From contig JBBQDN010000001.1 in assembly GCA_038319685.1 (NCBI GenBank), positions 1-64,000 on the forward strand: a stretch of DNA of 64,000 bases, given 5' to 3'. How positions within the stretch are numbered: the stretch's first letter is position 1; each line of letters starts with the position of its first letter. The notes under the pieces are model-generated. The model was given only the letters and a program-made list of their open reading frames with translations. It made no database searches and was not told the origin of the DNA. Position numbers and translations under genes: made by a program. The DNA is from UBA6022 sp038319685. Lineage in GTDB: Bacteria > Patescibacteriota > Saccharimonadia > Saccharimonadales > Saccharimonadaceae. Shown one piece after another: positions 18,592 through 26,872 of this stretch.

Positions 18592-19059
18592 ATGACGACA
18601 ACTGAGATTATTTATTTGAGTAAAAAAGGCTTTAAAGAACTAAAAAAGCAGATCGCTCGACTCACCCACGATATTGATAAAATCCGTTCCGAGTTACGTG
18701 AACTCGATAAATCTGATTCCCACGAAGAACGATTTGCTCGCATCCAAAAACTAGCTTCACTTCAGTCAACCGAAGCGGAACTGTATGAAAAGCAGGTCAT
18801 TTTAAAGAATGCGCGATTATTGCCACGTAAACGTGATCGACTTATTGTGGCGATCGGTTCGGTAGTCGATATGATTGATAACCAAGGACGATTATTGCGC
18901 TACACTATCGTCGATAGCTTCGAAGCAAACCCAAGTGATGGTCGCATATCGATCAATAGCCCGCTAGGTAAAAGCTTACTCGGTAAACAAATCAAAGAAA
19001 CAATCGAGTGGGGAAGAGCTGGCAAGTTGCAACGCCTCGAACTTGTGCGTATTGCCTAA
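18592..19059 (+). CDS. GreA/GreB-like transcription elongation factor
   Basis: A 155-residue protein with the Gre layout: an N-terminal coiled coil (residues 7-77, start YLSKKGFKELKKQI) and a C-terminal FKBP-like domain (IGSVVDMIDNQ, NSPLGKSLLGKQIKE). Gre factors rescue backtracked RNA polymerase by stimulating transcript cleavage. AGGAG lies 7 nt before the ATG. The tip acidic pair expected in GreA appears shifted (REL-DKSDSHEER), so an anti-Gre or GreA-like variant cannot be excluded. Confidence 0.82.
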   Translation: MTTTEIIYLSKKGFKELKKQIARLTHDIDKIRSELRELDKSDSHEERFARIQKLASLQSTEAELYEKQVILKNARLLPRKRDRLIVAIGSVVDMIDNQGRLLRYTIVDSFEANPSDGRISINSPLGKSLLGKQIKETIEWGRAGKLQRLELVRIA

Positions 19060-19083
19060 CGTCATAGTTATAAAACCCCTAAT

Positions 19084-19118
19084 GCATTGCCGGATCATCG
19101 CCGGCAATGCGCTTTTTT
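19084..19118 (+). terminator. Terminator of the GreA-like gene
   Basis: Perfect 10-bp stem GCATTGCCGG/CCGGCAATGC followed by TTTTTT. The next promoter begins at once after the T-run. Confidence 0.9.
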
Positions 19119-19120
19119 GC

Positions 19121-19133
19121 TATAATACCCCTA
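19121..19133 (+). promoter_or_regulatory. Leaderless promoter of the P-type-ATPase-like gene
   Basis: TATAAT at 19121-19126, then 7 nt to the ATG at 19134. Confidence 0.6.
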
Positions 19134-20000
19134 ATGCTTCATTCAACAACCATCCTGAATACCCCGGCGCGTCGGATGTCGTTACTACTCGATAAAACCT
19201 TTGCGTCCTATCAATTGTTTCCCATACCAAATGGACGTTCTCTCGTCGTTCTCGATGGCCTAGACAATTTTACCCACAAACAGCTTGTTGTTCACTCTCT
19301 GTGGTCAGCTGGCAAAGATATGCCGGAATTTCTCGATATGCTCGCAAAGTCAATTATTTTCGATCCTCCTGGTGCTATCGATACAGCCATACAAACATAC
19401 GTCGAAGCCTATGTCAGCCCAGTTGGTCGTCACACTGCAATGACTTCGCTTCATTTCGACATATCGTCGTCCTGTAGCGGAGCCGTATGGCATAATGGTG
19501 CTACCTATACGGTTGCTATAAAGGGCGCGCCCGAAGAAGTGCTCGTGCGGTGTGACCTTACGGAAAACGAACATGAACGCGCTATTATCAAGCTCCACAG
19601 CCTGGCTGCCCATGGCCATAAGGTCATTGCTATTGCACACGCCAGCCTAACGCATACAGTGTCTGACATGCACGATCTTTCTTTGCACACTCGACTCATA
19701 TTTGATGGATTTATTTCACTCACCGACACACTCCAACGAACACACATGGTAGCAATCAATAAACTGGAACATCTCGGGTTAGACGTCCTGATCCTAACCG
19801 GAGAACACAGTGAAACTGCCTACGCAGTCGGTCGCGAACTATGTATCGTCACGTCACGTCAGCAGCTACTCAGTAGTAAACATATGTATACAATGAGTGA
19901 TGATGAACTATCTGCGCAGCTTTTAATCACAAAAATAGTCACCCGTGTGTCCGATAGTGATAAAAAACGTATTATCAGCCTTTTGCCCAAACAAATATAA
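19134..20000 (+). CDS. Soluble P-type ATPase-derived protein, catalytic motif absent
   Basis: A 288-residue protein that matches the nucleotide-binding and part of the phosphorylation domain of cation P-type ATPases: KGAPEEVLVRC (the KGAPE ATP-binding motif), a GHKVIAIA segment, the DTLQRTHMVAINKLEHLGLDVLILTGEHSETAYAVGREL region (like the TGD..TA..IA motif) and a final VSDSDKKRIISLLP. It has no DKTGT phosphorylation site, no GDGxND hinge and no membrane segments, so it cannot pump ions. It may be a regulatory remnant or a decayed gene that is still open. The start at 19134 fits the promoter; an upstream ATG at 19107 lies in the terminator. Confidence 0.7.
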   Translation: MLHSTTILNTPARRMSLLLDKTFASYQLFPIPNGRSLVVLDGLDNFTHKQLVVHSLWSAGKDMPEFLDMLAKSIIFDPPGAIDTAIQTYVEAYVSPVGRHTAMTSLHFDISSSCSGAVWHNGATYTVAIKGAPEEVLVRCDLTENEHERAIIKLHSLAAHGHKVIAIAHASLTHTVSDMHDLSLHTRLIFDGFISLTDTLQRTHMVAINKLEHLGLDVLILTGEHSETAYAVGRELCIVTSRQQLLSSKHMYTMSDDELSAQLLITKIVTRVSDSDKKRIISLLPKQI

Positions 20001-20027
20001 TAGCCCCGCTGGTTGCAGGGCTATTAT
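19997..20027. terminator. Bidirectional hairpin between converging genes
   Basis: Perfect stem ATAATAGCCC/GGGCTATTAT, overlapping the stop of the P-type-like gene and 17 nt past the end of the ABC ATPase gene on the other strand. T-runs are weak on both sides. Confidence 0.6.
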
Positions 20028-20043
20028 CACGTTATATAGTTAT

Positions 20044-20721
20044 TTATTTTGCTTGAGCCAATACACCGTCCTTGAGCCGTAGGGTCACATCGGTCTTTCC
20101 GGCAATCTGAAGATCATGTGTCACGACAATAATGGTCGTTTTTTGACTACGAGACAGGTCGTGCAGGAGCTGAAAGATCAACTCACCGTTATGAGTATCT
20201 AGATTGCCTGTTGGTTCATCAGCTAGGATCATATCCGGTTTATTGGCAAGCGCCCGCGCAATCGCAACGCGTTGCTGTTCACCTCCGCTCAGTCGATTTG
20301 CACGTCGACCTTGACGATCTTCGTCCAGACCAACTTGTTCGAGTAGTTCCTGTGCACGATGAGCACGCTGTATTTTTGGTACCCCCGCAAATTCCATTGG
20401 CAACATGACGTTTTCGAGCGCCGTCAGATTAGGAATCAAGTTGTATTGCTGAAATACAAACCCAATACCATTACGTCGATATTCTGTCAGCTGTCGATCA
20501 GATAGTTTGGCAATATTTTGACCGTCACCAATTTCGATCGTTCCACTCGTCGGGCGGTCGAGCGCACCAAGCAGCGAAAGCAAGGTACTTTTTCCGCTCC
20601 CACTTCGACCGACAATCGCCGCAAATGTTCCTTGTTTCAGACTAAACGTGACGTCTTTGACAGGACTGATGGTATGATCACCACTTTTGAATTTTTTTTG
20701 TAGGTTTGTGACTTGTAACAT
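20044..20721 (-). CDS. ABC transporter ATP-binding protein (MacB/LolD type)
   Basis: A 225-residue ATPase with Walker A GRSGSGKSTLL, Q-loop FVFQQYNLIP, signature LSGGEQQRVAIARAL, Walker B MILADEPTGNLD and H-loop VVTHD. These are the LolD/MacB/FtsE-type sequences. It is encoded just after the FtsX/MacB-type permease. In a bacterium without an outer membrane such pairs drive mechanotransmission or peptide export. Confidence 0.94.
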   Translation of the reverse strand: MLQVTNLQKKFKSGDHTISPVKDVTFSLKQGTFAAIVGRSGSGKSTLLSLLGALDRPTSGTIEIGDGQNIAKLSDRQLTEYRRNGIGFVFQQYNLIPNLTALENVMLPMEFAGVPKIQRAHRAQELLEQVGLDEDRQGRRANRLSGGEQQRVAIARALANKPDMILADEPTGNLDTHNGELIFQLLHDLSRSQKTTIIVVTHDLQIAGKTDVTLRLKDGVLAQAK

Positions 20722-20722
20722 A

Positions 20723-22108
20723 TTATTCTCCTCTCATTACTTCGGCAGGACGGATTTTTGCGGTCATCCATGCCGGAATCGCACTGCCGATAATCGCGAT
20801 AAGTAGTGCAGCACCAAGTCCCTCAAGCAGCACAGGGAGGCCAATTGATGTCGCAACTTTACCTACGAGCTCCTGACTGGTTTGAATATTACCAAGTCGT
20901 CGCCCAGCACCAAAGCCACCACGTCCACCAGTCACGGCTTGTTGTGTCGTTGTGCTGGTTGTATTTGATGTCACCAGAGACTGAGCAATTGGGCCACTTG
21001 CGCCATATGCGACGCCGACTCCAACAACCGAACCAAGAACAATCAGAACTAACGCTTCTGTCATAAACTGTTTCATGATACTGCCATTGCCAGCACCAAT
21101 CGCTTTAAGGACACCAATTTCGCGGCGGCGTTCACGGACGACAACCAACATAATCAGAAAGATGATCACCCCTGCGGCAATCAGTGACGCAAAGAATCCG
21201 ATCAGCGACACATTACGCACACTCGTAAGGCTATCAATCGCCGTCTGGGCATTCTGCTGGCTACTCGTCACATCAACCGTCGTACCAAGCACCGATTTAA
21301 GATTCGCGACCGTGCTGTCGACGTTTTCGAGTGAATCAACGCTGACCACAATTGAACTATACTCGTCAGCTTGAGCACTAAGTGTTTGTGCAGTCGAGAT
21401 CGGCAGATACAGCTGACCATTTTCAAACGCACTGGTTGCGTTAAATATCCCGACCACCGTAAATGTCTTGTCATATGCAGTAAATGTCGACCCAACGCTT
21501 AAACTATTTTTCGTCGCTAAGCCCGACCCTATGACCGCAACGTCAGTATCTTTGTCGGTATCCGCAAGCACACGACCTGCTGTAAGCGTTAACTGAGCGC
21601 CCGATGCATCCGTTGCACCGCTGACACCAACGGCAGTAATAGGCAAGCTAAACGCAGGCAATGCGGTCCCTGTTCCTGATTCGGTCGAACTGCTATTACG
21701 ACGACCGAGTGTGCCAGCATCGATCGATGAGTTTAAGTTCGTCGTTCCGGTTGTCGCTGACGTACTTATACCCCCAGGTCCACCATTACCTGTTGACGTA
21801 GTCTGGTTACGAAGTCGCAGCGTCAAAGACCCGGTCACAGACGACACGTGACTAATTGCTTCGGCTTTGGTTGCTGCTGTGCTAGTGAGCGGTTCGCCAC
21901 CACCTTCAAAACCTCGTGCCCCGGCTGGGTTAATTGTAATCGTCGATCCCAGATTAGACTGTAGTTGAGTAATCCGATCGGCAATTGCTTGCTGAGCGAC
22001 CAACATCGATAATGATAGCCCGATGCCAATTGCCAGTATCACCACAACTGCGCCGGTGCGCAGGGGATTACGGAACGCGTTTTTTACCCCGCGTGTCATA
22101 CTATTCAT
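20723..22108 (-). CDS. MacB/FtsX-type ABC transporter permease
   Basis: A 461-residue permease with an N-terminal membrane segment, a MacB-type periplasmic core domain of about 240 residues (rich in Ser, Thr and Gly at 90-160) and three C-terminal membrane segments with the RERRREIGVLKAIGAGNGSI motif, the family signature. It is followed one base later by the ATPase. A Gly/Arg-rich cytoplasmic or surface loop near 395-410 is unusual. Start ATG at 22108, with GGAATG upstream. Confidence 0.92.
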   Translation of the reverse strand: MNSMTRGVKNAFRNPLRTGAVVVILAIGIGLSLSMLVAQQAIADRITQLQSNLGSTITINPAGARGFEGGGEPLTSTAATKAEAISHVSSVTGSLTLRLRNQTTSTGNGGPGGISTSATTGTTNLNSSIDAGTLGRRNSSSTESGTGTALPAFSLPITAVGVSGATDASGAQLTLTAGRVLADTDKDTDVAVIGSGLATKNSLSVGSTFTAYDKTFTVVGIFNATSAFENGQLYLPISTAQTLSAQADEYSSIVVSVDSLENVDSTVANLKSVLGTTVDVTSSQQNAQTAIDSLTSVRNVSLIGFFASLIAAGVIIFLIMLVVVRERRREIGVLKAIGAGNGSIMKQFMTEALVLIVLGSVVGVGVAYGASGPIAQSLVTSNTTSTTTQQAVTGGRGGFGAGRRLGNIQTSQELVGKVATSIGLPVLLEGLGAALLIAIIGSAIPAWMTAKIRPAEVMRGE

Positions 22109-22241
22109 ATTATTACATTCCTTTCGTTTATGTGATAATCATACGAAGCAATCCTGAGAATAGACTTGCAACATAACAAAGAGAGGAGTATAGTTACTTT
22201 TAAGTTCAGTTGACCTACATGGTCCTGAATCACATTAACAG

Positions 22242-22382
22242 ATGAGAAACACACCAATAGAGGATGAAGTACCTGGACCAAATTATTTTGATCTTGCTAC
22301 TTCATCCTCTCAGCCAGACAGGATGATGGCGAGTACGCGGGTTATTTTGCGCCCCGATGCATTCCAATCCCGTAGCCTCTAA
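22242..22382 (+). CDS. Candidate 46-residue ORF in the island
   Basis: ATG-started ORF overlapping the left inverted repeat; it encodes a polar peptide (start MRNTPIEDEVPGP, end RPDAFQSRSL). No Shine-Dalgarno sequence is visible. The hairpin 22259-22310 lies inside it. It may not be translated. Confidence 0.3.
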   Translation: MRNTPIEDEVPGPNYFDLATSSSQPDRMMASTRVILRPDAFQSRSL

Positions 22383-22411
22383 GAAGGCCACACAATGAAA
22401 GGAAGCAGTCC

Positions 22412-22519
22412 ATGAACCGACCCCCGCTGACCCTCCACAACAAGGGTCACACCACCATCGTCCCCGCCGCCGACAGCAACACCCTGACCGATTGCTGCAG
22501 CGACACCCGCACGACCTGA
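22412..22519 (+). CDS. Candidate 35-residue ORF with GC-rich codons
   Basis: The ATG at 22412 is preceded by AAAGGAAG at a spacing of about 8 nt. Nearly every codon ends in C or G (ACC, CTC, GTC, GCC), quite unlike the genome around it. The peptide is Thr-rich with a CC pair near its end. No known family. Confidence 0.4.
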   Translation: MNRPPLTLHNKGHTTIVPAADSNTLTDCCSDTRTT

Positions 22520-22713
22520 CCGGGACACCCCCCAACTCAGCAGTCCCAGGACTGAGCCCGTGAAGACAGTGACGACGCCACAAAACACATCAACTCCTTC
22601 GGGAGTCATGAATTACTGATGCGTCTGTCGTCTTCACGGCTCAGTCCGCCCGGTGTGTTTCTCATCTGACACACACCTTGTCTCATGCGCCGTCCCGGCG
22701 TCTTTTTAAACTA

Positions 22714-22743
22714 AAAAACCCGCACAGTACTGTGCGGGTTTTT
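22714..22743 (-). terminator. Terminator of FAD oxidase 2
   Basis: Perfect 15-bp palindrome AAAAACCCGCACAGT/ACTGTGCGGGTTTTT, 16 nt downstream of the oxidase gene. It is symmetrical and may work on both strands. Confidence 0.85.
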
Positions 22744-22758
22744 GCATGCCTATAAATC

Positions 22759-24417
22759 TTAGAAATGTTCGCGAATGTGCGAGAAACTATAATCCCACTC
22801 AGCATTTGCCTTTTTATGCGGGTTAAAGATACCGTCTGGATCAAAGATATGTTTTGCCTCACGGAACAAATCAACCATATCTTTGCCATACATTTGTTCT
22901 AACCATGGGCCACGAACCAGTCCGTCGTTGTGTTCGCCGCTCAGGCTACCTTTGTACTTTAAAACAAGTTCGTTGACTTCTTTCATTGCAGGGAGGATCT
23001 TTTCACGGTCATTTGGATCTTCTAATTTCATGAGGGGGATAATATGGAAATTACCATCACCCATGTGACCGGCAATCGTCGCCAGTAGTTTGTACTTTTT
23101 AATAATCACGCGGAGTTGTGGCAGAAATTCTGATAGATACTCAGGATTCACGATTAGGTCATCGATAAACGGCGCGGTGTGTTTATCTTTGACTTTAGAA
23201 CGTAACAGCTGGAAACTATAACGGCGCATAATCCAGAATTTCTCACTTGCACCTTCGGTTGGATCTTCTTCGAATCCATTGATTTCGTAGCGAGCTTTTT
23301 GACCACCAAGGTCTTTATGAAGTGCCTTGATCTTCGCTCGAACTTCTTCTTCGGTGTCGCCATTAAATTCCACCATGAGGACAAGTTTTGGAATACCTCG
23401 AAGCAACTGTAGTCCGTCAGGAATCAATGTAATCAGCAGGTGAATAAACTTGACCGGGCCAAGTAACTTAAGGAAACTCGGCATAAATTTAATACTAAGC
23501 CATAGCGTGGCATCGTCGAAACTTTCGAATGTTGCAGGTTTATATTTTAATACAGTTGGAATCAGTTCACCAAGTTTATCAAGGTCATGCATGAATAACA
23601 CCAACAATCCGGAGTGTGTCGCACGTTTGACCAGTTGTAATGTGCCTTCGGTGACAAAGCCTAACGTCCCCTGGGCACCAACAATAGCCTGAGTTATATC
23701 AAACACACCAGTGTCACGGTCCCAAACATCCCACAAACGGTACCCAGTTGAGTTCTTGCTGACGTTTGGTTTGGCGGACTTGATCTGATCGTAGTTATTC
23801 TCGATCAGATTGTACAGATCACGGTACACATGACCTTCGAAATCATCTTGGCTCATTTTAGCATTCAGCCCATTACGGTCAAGTGGTTTTACCACGCGCT
23901 CAATGCCATCAGCAAACACAAATTTTAGTTCCGGGACGTAGCGCTCGGTTTTCCCGTATTGTAACGACCGTTCACCACCACTGTTATTGTTGATAATACC
24001 GCCGACCGTACATAGTTCACGACTGGCAGGATAGCTAGGGAGTTCGTAGACGCCTGTTTTTTTATCAAAATCACGATAAAACGCGCCCGGCTGTGTCACG
24101 GCGATATCATCGTTAACCGAAATAACTTCGGTCAAATAACGGTTAAAGTCGACAATGATTGAATCATTAATCGCCGCACCAGACATATCTGTACCGCCAC
24201 TTCGTGCAGTCAGAGACAAGGCAGGGAGCTGTTTTTTTGCGTCAGCAACAAGCTTCACTGCAGTGGCAACATCAGCAGCAGTTTTTGGTGCAATCACAAG
24301 CTTAGGTATAATCTCGAACATTGATGCATCGTGCGAGTATTTCTCGAGTACATCAGCAGCATCTTCAATATCTCCGCTAAATCCACGGGCGGTCAGTTGG
24401 GTTTTAATTTCATCCAT
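22759..24417 (-). CDS. FAD-linked oxidase, D-lactate/glycolate dehydrogenase type (paralog 2)
   Basis: A 552-residue paralog of the enzyme at 14593-16239, with the same FAD motifs (TARSGGTDMSGAAI, GGIINNNSGGERSLQYG) and the same C-terminal GHMGDGNFHIIP and GEHNDGLVRGPWL. Keeping two divergent copies suggests different hydroxyacid substrates. It ends in a strong hairpin terminator. Confidence 0.9.
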   Translation of the reverse strand: MDEIKTQLTARGFSGDIEDAADVLEKYSHDASMFEIIPKLVIAPKTAADVATAVKLVADAKKQLPALSLTARSGGTDMSGAAINDSIIVDFNRYLTEVISVNDDIAVTQPGAFYRDFDKKTGVYELPSYPASRELCTVGGIINNNSGGERSLQYGKTERYVPELKFVFADGIERVVKPLDRNGLNAKMSQDDFEGHVYRDLYNLIENNYDQIKSAKPNVSKNSTGYRLWDVWDRDTGVFDITQAIVGAQGTLGFVTEGTLQLVKRATHSGLLVLFMHDLDKLGELIPTVLKYKPATFESFDDATLWLSIKFMPSFLKLLGPVKFIHLLITLIPDGLQLLRGIPKLVLMVEFNGDTEEEVRAKIKALHKDLGGQKARYEINGFEEDPTEGASEKFWIMRRYSFQLLRSKVKDKHTAPFIDDLIVNPEYLSEFLPQLRVIIKKYKLLATIAGHMGDGNFHIIPLMKLEDPNDREKILPAMKEVNELVLKYKGSLSGEHNDGLVRGPWLEQMYGKDMVDLFREAKHIFDPDGIFNPHKKANAEWDYSFSHIREHF

Positions 24418-24501
24418 TGTTTAAGCATAAAGGTTTCAGAGTACACATGCAAGATGATGATTTGGTATACTACCATAAGTACGAACTATAAGGAGTTTTT
24501 T

Positions 24502-24951
24502 ATGCAAAAAATCACAACATTCCTCACATTTGAAAGTCGCGGCAAAGAAGCGGTTGAATTTTATCTGTCAGTATTTAAAAACTCAGCACTCAGCAGCCAG
24601 ATGGTAATGCCTGGTACCGACCGGCTACTCCATGCGCTATTTTCACTAGATGGTCAAGATTTTATGGCGATGGACGGTGGGTCTCATTTTACGTTCACCG
24701 ATGGTAATTCGTTATTTATTAGTTGTGATGATCAACAGGAAGTTGACTACTATTGGGATACATTGACGGCTGACGGCGGTGAACCCGGTCAGTGTGGCTG
24801 GCTCAAAGATAAATTTGGCGTCTCGTGGCAAGTCGTCCCAAAAGCCCTTGGTGAACTTATGCAAAATTCTGATCAAGAAAAAGCTGGTCGTGTCATGCAA
24901 GCAATGCTCAACATGACAAAACTAACCATTAGCGAGCTTGAACAAGCGTAG
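24502..24951 (+). CDS. VOC family protein, PhnB/3-demethylubiquinone-methyltransferase-like fold
   Basis: A 149-residue protein of the VOC superfamily, PhnB-type subgroup: KITTFLTFESRGKEAVEFY at the start, MVMPGTDRLLHALFSLDGQDFMAMDGG in the middle and WLKDKFGVSWQVVPKALGEL near the end. The function is unknown; several homologues bind small antibiotics or lack activity. AAGGAG precedes the ATG at 24502; the longer open frame upstream overlaps the oxidase gene on the other strand. Confidence 0.85.
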   Translation: MQKITTFLTFESRGKEAVEFYLSVFKNSALSSQMVMPGTDRLLHALFSLDGQDFMAMDGGSHFTFTDGNSLFISCDDQQEVDYYWDTLTADGGEPGQCGWLKDKFGVSWQVVPKALGELMQNSDQEKAGRVMQAMLNMTKLTISELEQA

Positions 24952-25012
24952 TCATTCAAAACTGCTATACTAAAACCTACTATATAAACCGACAACTATT
25001 CTAGGAGGCTGC

Positions 25013-26389
25013 ATGTCCATGCGAAGTATCAACGAAAAATGTGCTGTTATTGCTATCAGTAACAGTAAGGATTTCGATGTTGCCCGCCTGGCATATCTGG
25101 GGCTTTGGTCTATGCAACACCGGGGACAAGATAGTTCCGGAATTGCTTCATTTGACGGTATAAAACTCCATATCCACAAAAAAGCAGGTCTAGTGAGCAG
25201 TGTCTACGACGATGATTCACTCACTAGACTGCGTGGTCAAATTGCCATTGGTCATAATCGTTATGCAACTGCCGGTGGGCAACACCCAGGGTTTAATCAA
25301 CCCTATGAACAAGAGGGAATTCAATTTGCATTTGCTCATAATGGTAATTTACCCTATACAGAAAAACTCAAAGAATATGCAGTGGAACATGATTTGTTCG
25401 CGCCCGACCTGAACGATTCCGGGCTCATGGCGCTGGCACTTGGCAATGAACTTAAAAAATCTGGTGATATCGCAAAAGCCCTCAAAACATGCTGGCCGCT
25501 ATTCACCGGAGCATTCAGCTGCGTCGGACTATACAAAGATAAAGTCTTTGCGTTCCGCGACGACCACGGTATTCGACCATTATCGATCGGTAAAAGTGAT
25601 CACGGGTACGTCGTTGCATCGGAAACAGTTGCGATTGACATTATTGGTGCTGATTTTTATCGTGACGTGCTTCCGGGAGAACTGGTTATCCTTCATCAGG
25701 AAAGCATTACGTCAGTACAAATCAGTAAGGGATCGCAGCATGTTGACGCATTTGAATTTGTCTATTTGGCACGTCCTGATAGCAGCGTTGGTGGTAAAAG
25801 TGTCTACGGCGCTCGACACCGAGCCGGCGAAATACTGGCTGAAACAGCTCCAGTGGAGGCCGACATCGTCGTCGGCGTACCTGATTCTGGATTGCCATCG
25901 GCAATTGGGTTTTCGAAAGTATCAGGTATTCCGTACGAACTTGGCCTGCTTAAAAATCGTTATATCGGACGAACATTCATTGAACCGGAAAAAATCCGTA
26001 AAAATACTGTGCAATTGAAATTCAATGTCATTGGTGAAGTAGTTAAAGATAAACGTATCGTGCTGATCGACGATTCACTCGTCCGGGGCAATACGCTCAA
26101 ATACATTATCAAAATTCTTCGGGCACATGGTGCGCATGAAATTCATGTCCGACTCGCATCACCACCAGTTAAATACCCTGATTTTTACGGCATCGATACG
26201 CCACGCGGTACCGATCTTATTGCGGCTGAATACACCAGACAACAGATTATGGAAATTATCAATGCCGATAGCCTGGAATACCTCAGCTTGGATAATCTCG
26301 TCAAAAGCATCGGACTTCCTAAACAGCAGTTATGTCTATCAAGCTTTAACGGTGAATATCCAATTCCTGTTCCTAACGAATTAATATAA
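25013..26389 (+). CDS. purF: Amidophosphoribosyltransferase without iron-sulfur ligands
   Basis: A 458-residue PurF, first enzyme of purine synthesis (PRPP and glutamine to phosphoribosylamine). The glutaminase nucleophile is Cys10 after a short propeptide (NEKCAVIAIS), followed by MQHRGQDSSGIAS. The PRTase domain has IVLIDDSLVRGNT, the PRPP loop. Bacillus-type enzymes bind a 4Fe-4S cluster with four cysteines; here the corresponding places read VDAFEFVYLARPDS and YPDFYGID with no cysteine, and only one of the C-terminal pair (QLCLSS) remains. No other purine gene is in the window. AGGAGG precedes the start. Confidence 0.96.
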   Translation: MSMRSINEKCAVIAISNSKDFDVARLAYLGLWSMQHRGQDSSGIASFDGIKLHIHKKAGLVSSVYDDDSLTRLRGQIAIGHNRYATAGGQHPGFNQPYEQEGIQFAFAHNGNLPYTEKLKEYAVEHDLFAPDLNDSGLMALALGNELKKSGDIAKALKTCWPLFTGAFSCVGLYKDKVFAFRDDHGIRPLSIGKSDHGYVVASETVAIDIIGADFYRDVLPGELVILHQESITSVQISKGSQHVDAFEFVYLARPDSSVGGKSVYGARHRAGEILAETAPVEADIVVGVPDSGLPSAIGFSKVSGIPYELGLLKNRYIGRTFIEPEKIRKNTVQLKFNVIGEVVKDKRIVLIDDSLVRGNTLKYIIKILRAHGAHEIHVRLASPPVKYPDFYGIDTPRGTDLIAAEYTRQQIMEIINADSLEYLSLDNLVKSIGLPKQQLCLSSFNGEYPIPVPNELI

Positions 26390-26392
26390 CGG

Positions 26393-26779
26393 CTAATCGC
26401 TAAGCACGGACAAAATATTACCGGCTGGGTCTTTGAACCACGCAATATCCGGGCCGCGGTCAGCCGCTTTACCGCGCGCAATACCTTTTTCGTCCTGCAT
26501 ACCAGGTATTTCGTCATATCGTTCCATGACAACGCCAACGTTAATCAGTTCGTCGACAGCAGTATCAATATCGTCGACAGGAAAGTTCAAAATAGTATAG
26601 CTAGCCGGTTCGTGATTGTCTTTTTCGTACACAAAGATTGGGTTACCACCAGCAACGTGCAAATGGAACCCCATTTCGTCACTCGTTACCTCGATGTCCA
26701 GTACACGTGCATAGAAATTTTTTGCAGTCTCCAGGTCGTCGACTGAAAAACCGCTAAATGCATAACTATCTTTCAACAT
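26393..26779 (-). CDS. VOC family protein (glyoxalase-like)
   Basis: A 128-residue VOC protein with two beta-alpha-beta-beta-beta modules (AFSGFSVDDLETAKNFYARVL and ILNFPVDDIDTAVDEL) and the C-terminal WFKDPAGNILSVL, which is characteristic of the family. It converges with purF, ending 3 nt from its stop. The substrate is unknown. Confidence 0.88.
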   Translation of the reverse strand: MLKDSYAFSGFSVDDLETAKNFYARVLDIEVTSDEMGFHLHVAGGNPIFVYEKDNHEPASYTILNFPVDDIDTAVDELINVGVVMERYDEIPGMQDEKGIARGKAADRGPDIAWFKDPAGNILSVLSD

Positions 26780-26859
26780 ATTGTGTCCCCCTTTATACCA
26801 CTCATTATACTCTCATCGTCATCAGGGCCACTATCAATACGTCATGAACTCATTTAAGC

Positions 26860-26872
26860 TATAGACATGAAC
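26860..26872 (+). promoter_or_regulatory. Leaderless promoter of the photolyase gene
   Basis: TATAGA at 26860-26865, then 7 nt to the ATG at 26873. Confidence 0.5.

Larger units (their letters stand above)
22239..22668. mobile_element. Small island with 17-bp terminal inverted repeats
   Basis: CAGATGAGAAACACACC (22239-22255) and its exact reverse complement (22652-22668) bound a GC-richer 430-bp segment with two tiny ORFs (22242-22382 and 22412-22519) and two internal hairpins: 13 bp at 22259-22271 with 22298-22310, and an 18-bp stem with one bulge at 22549-22567 with 22630-22647. There is no transposase. It could be a MITE-like element or a nested RNA structure. Confidence 0.6.
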
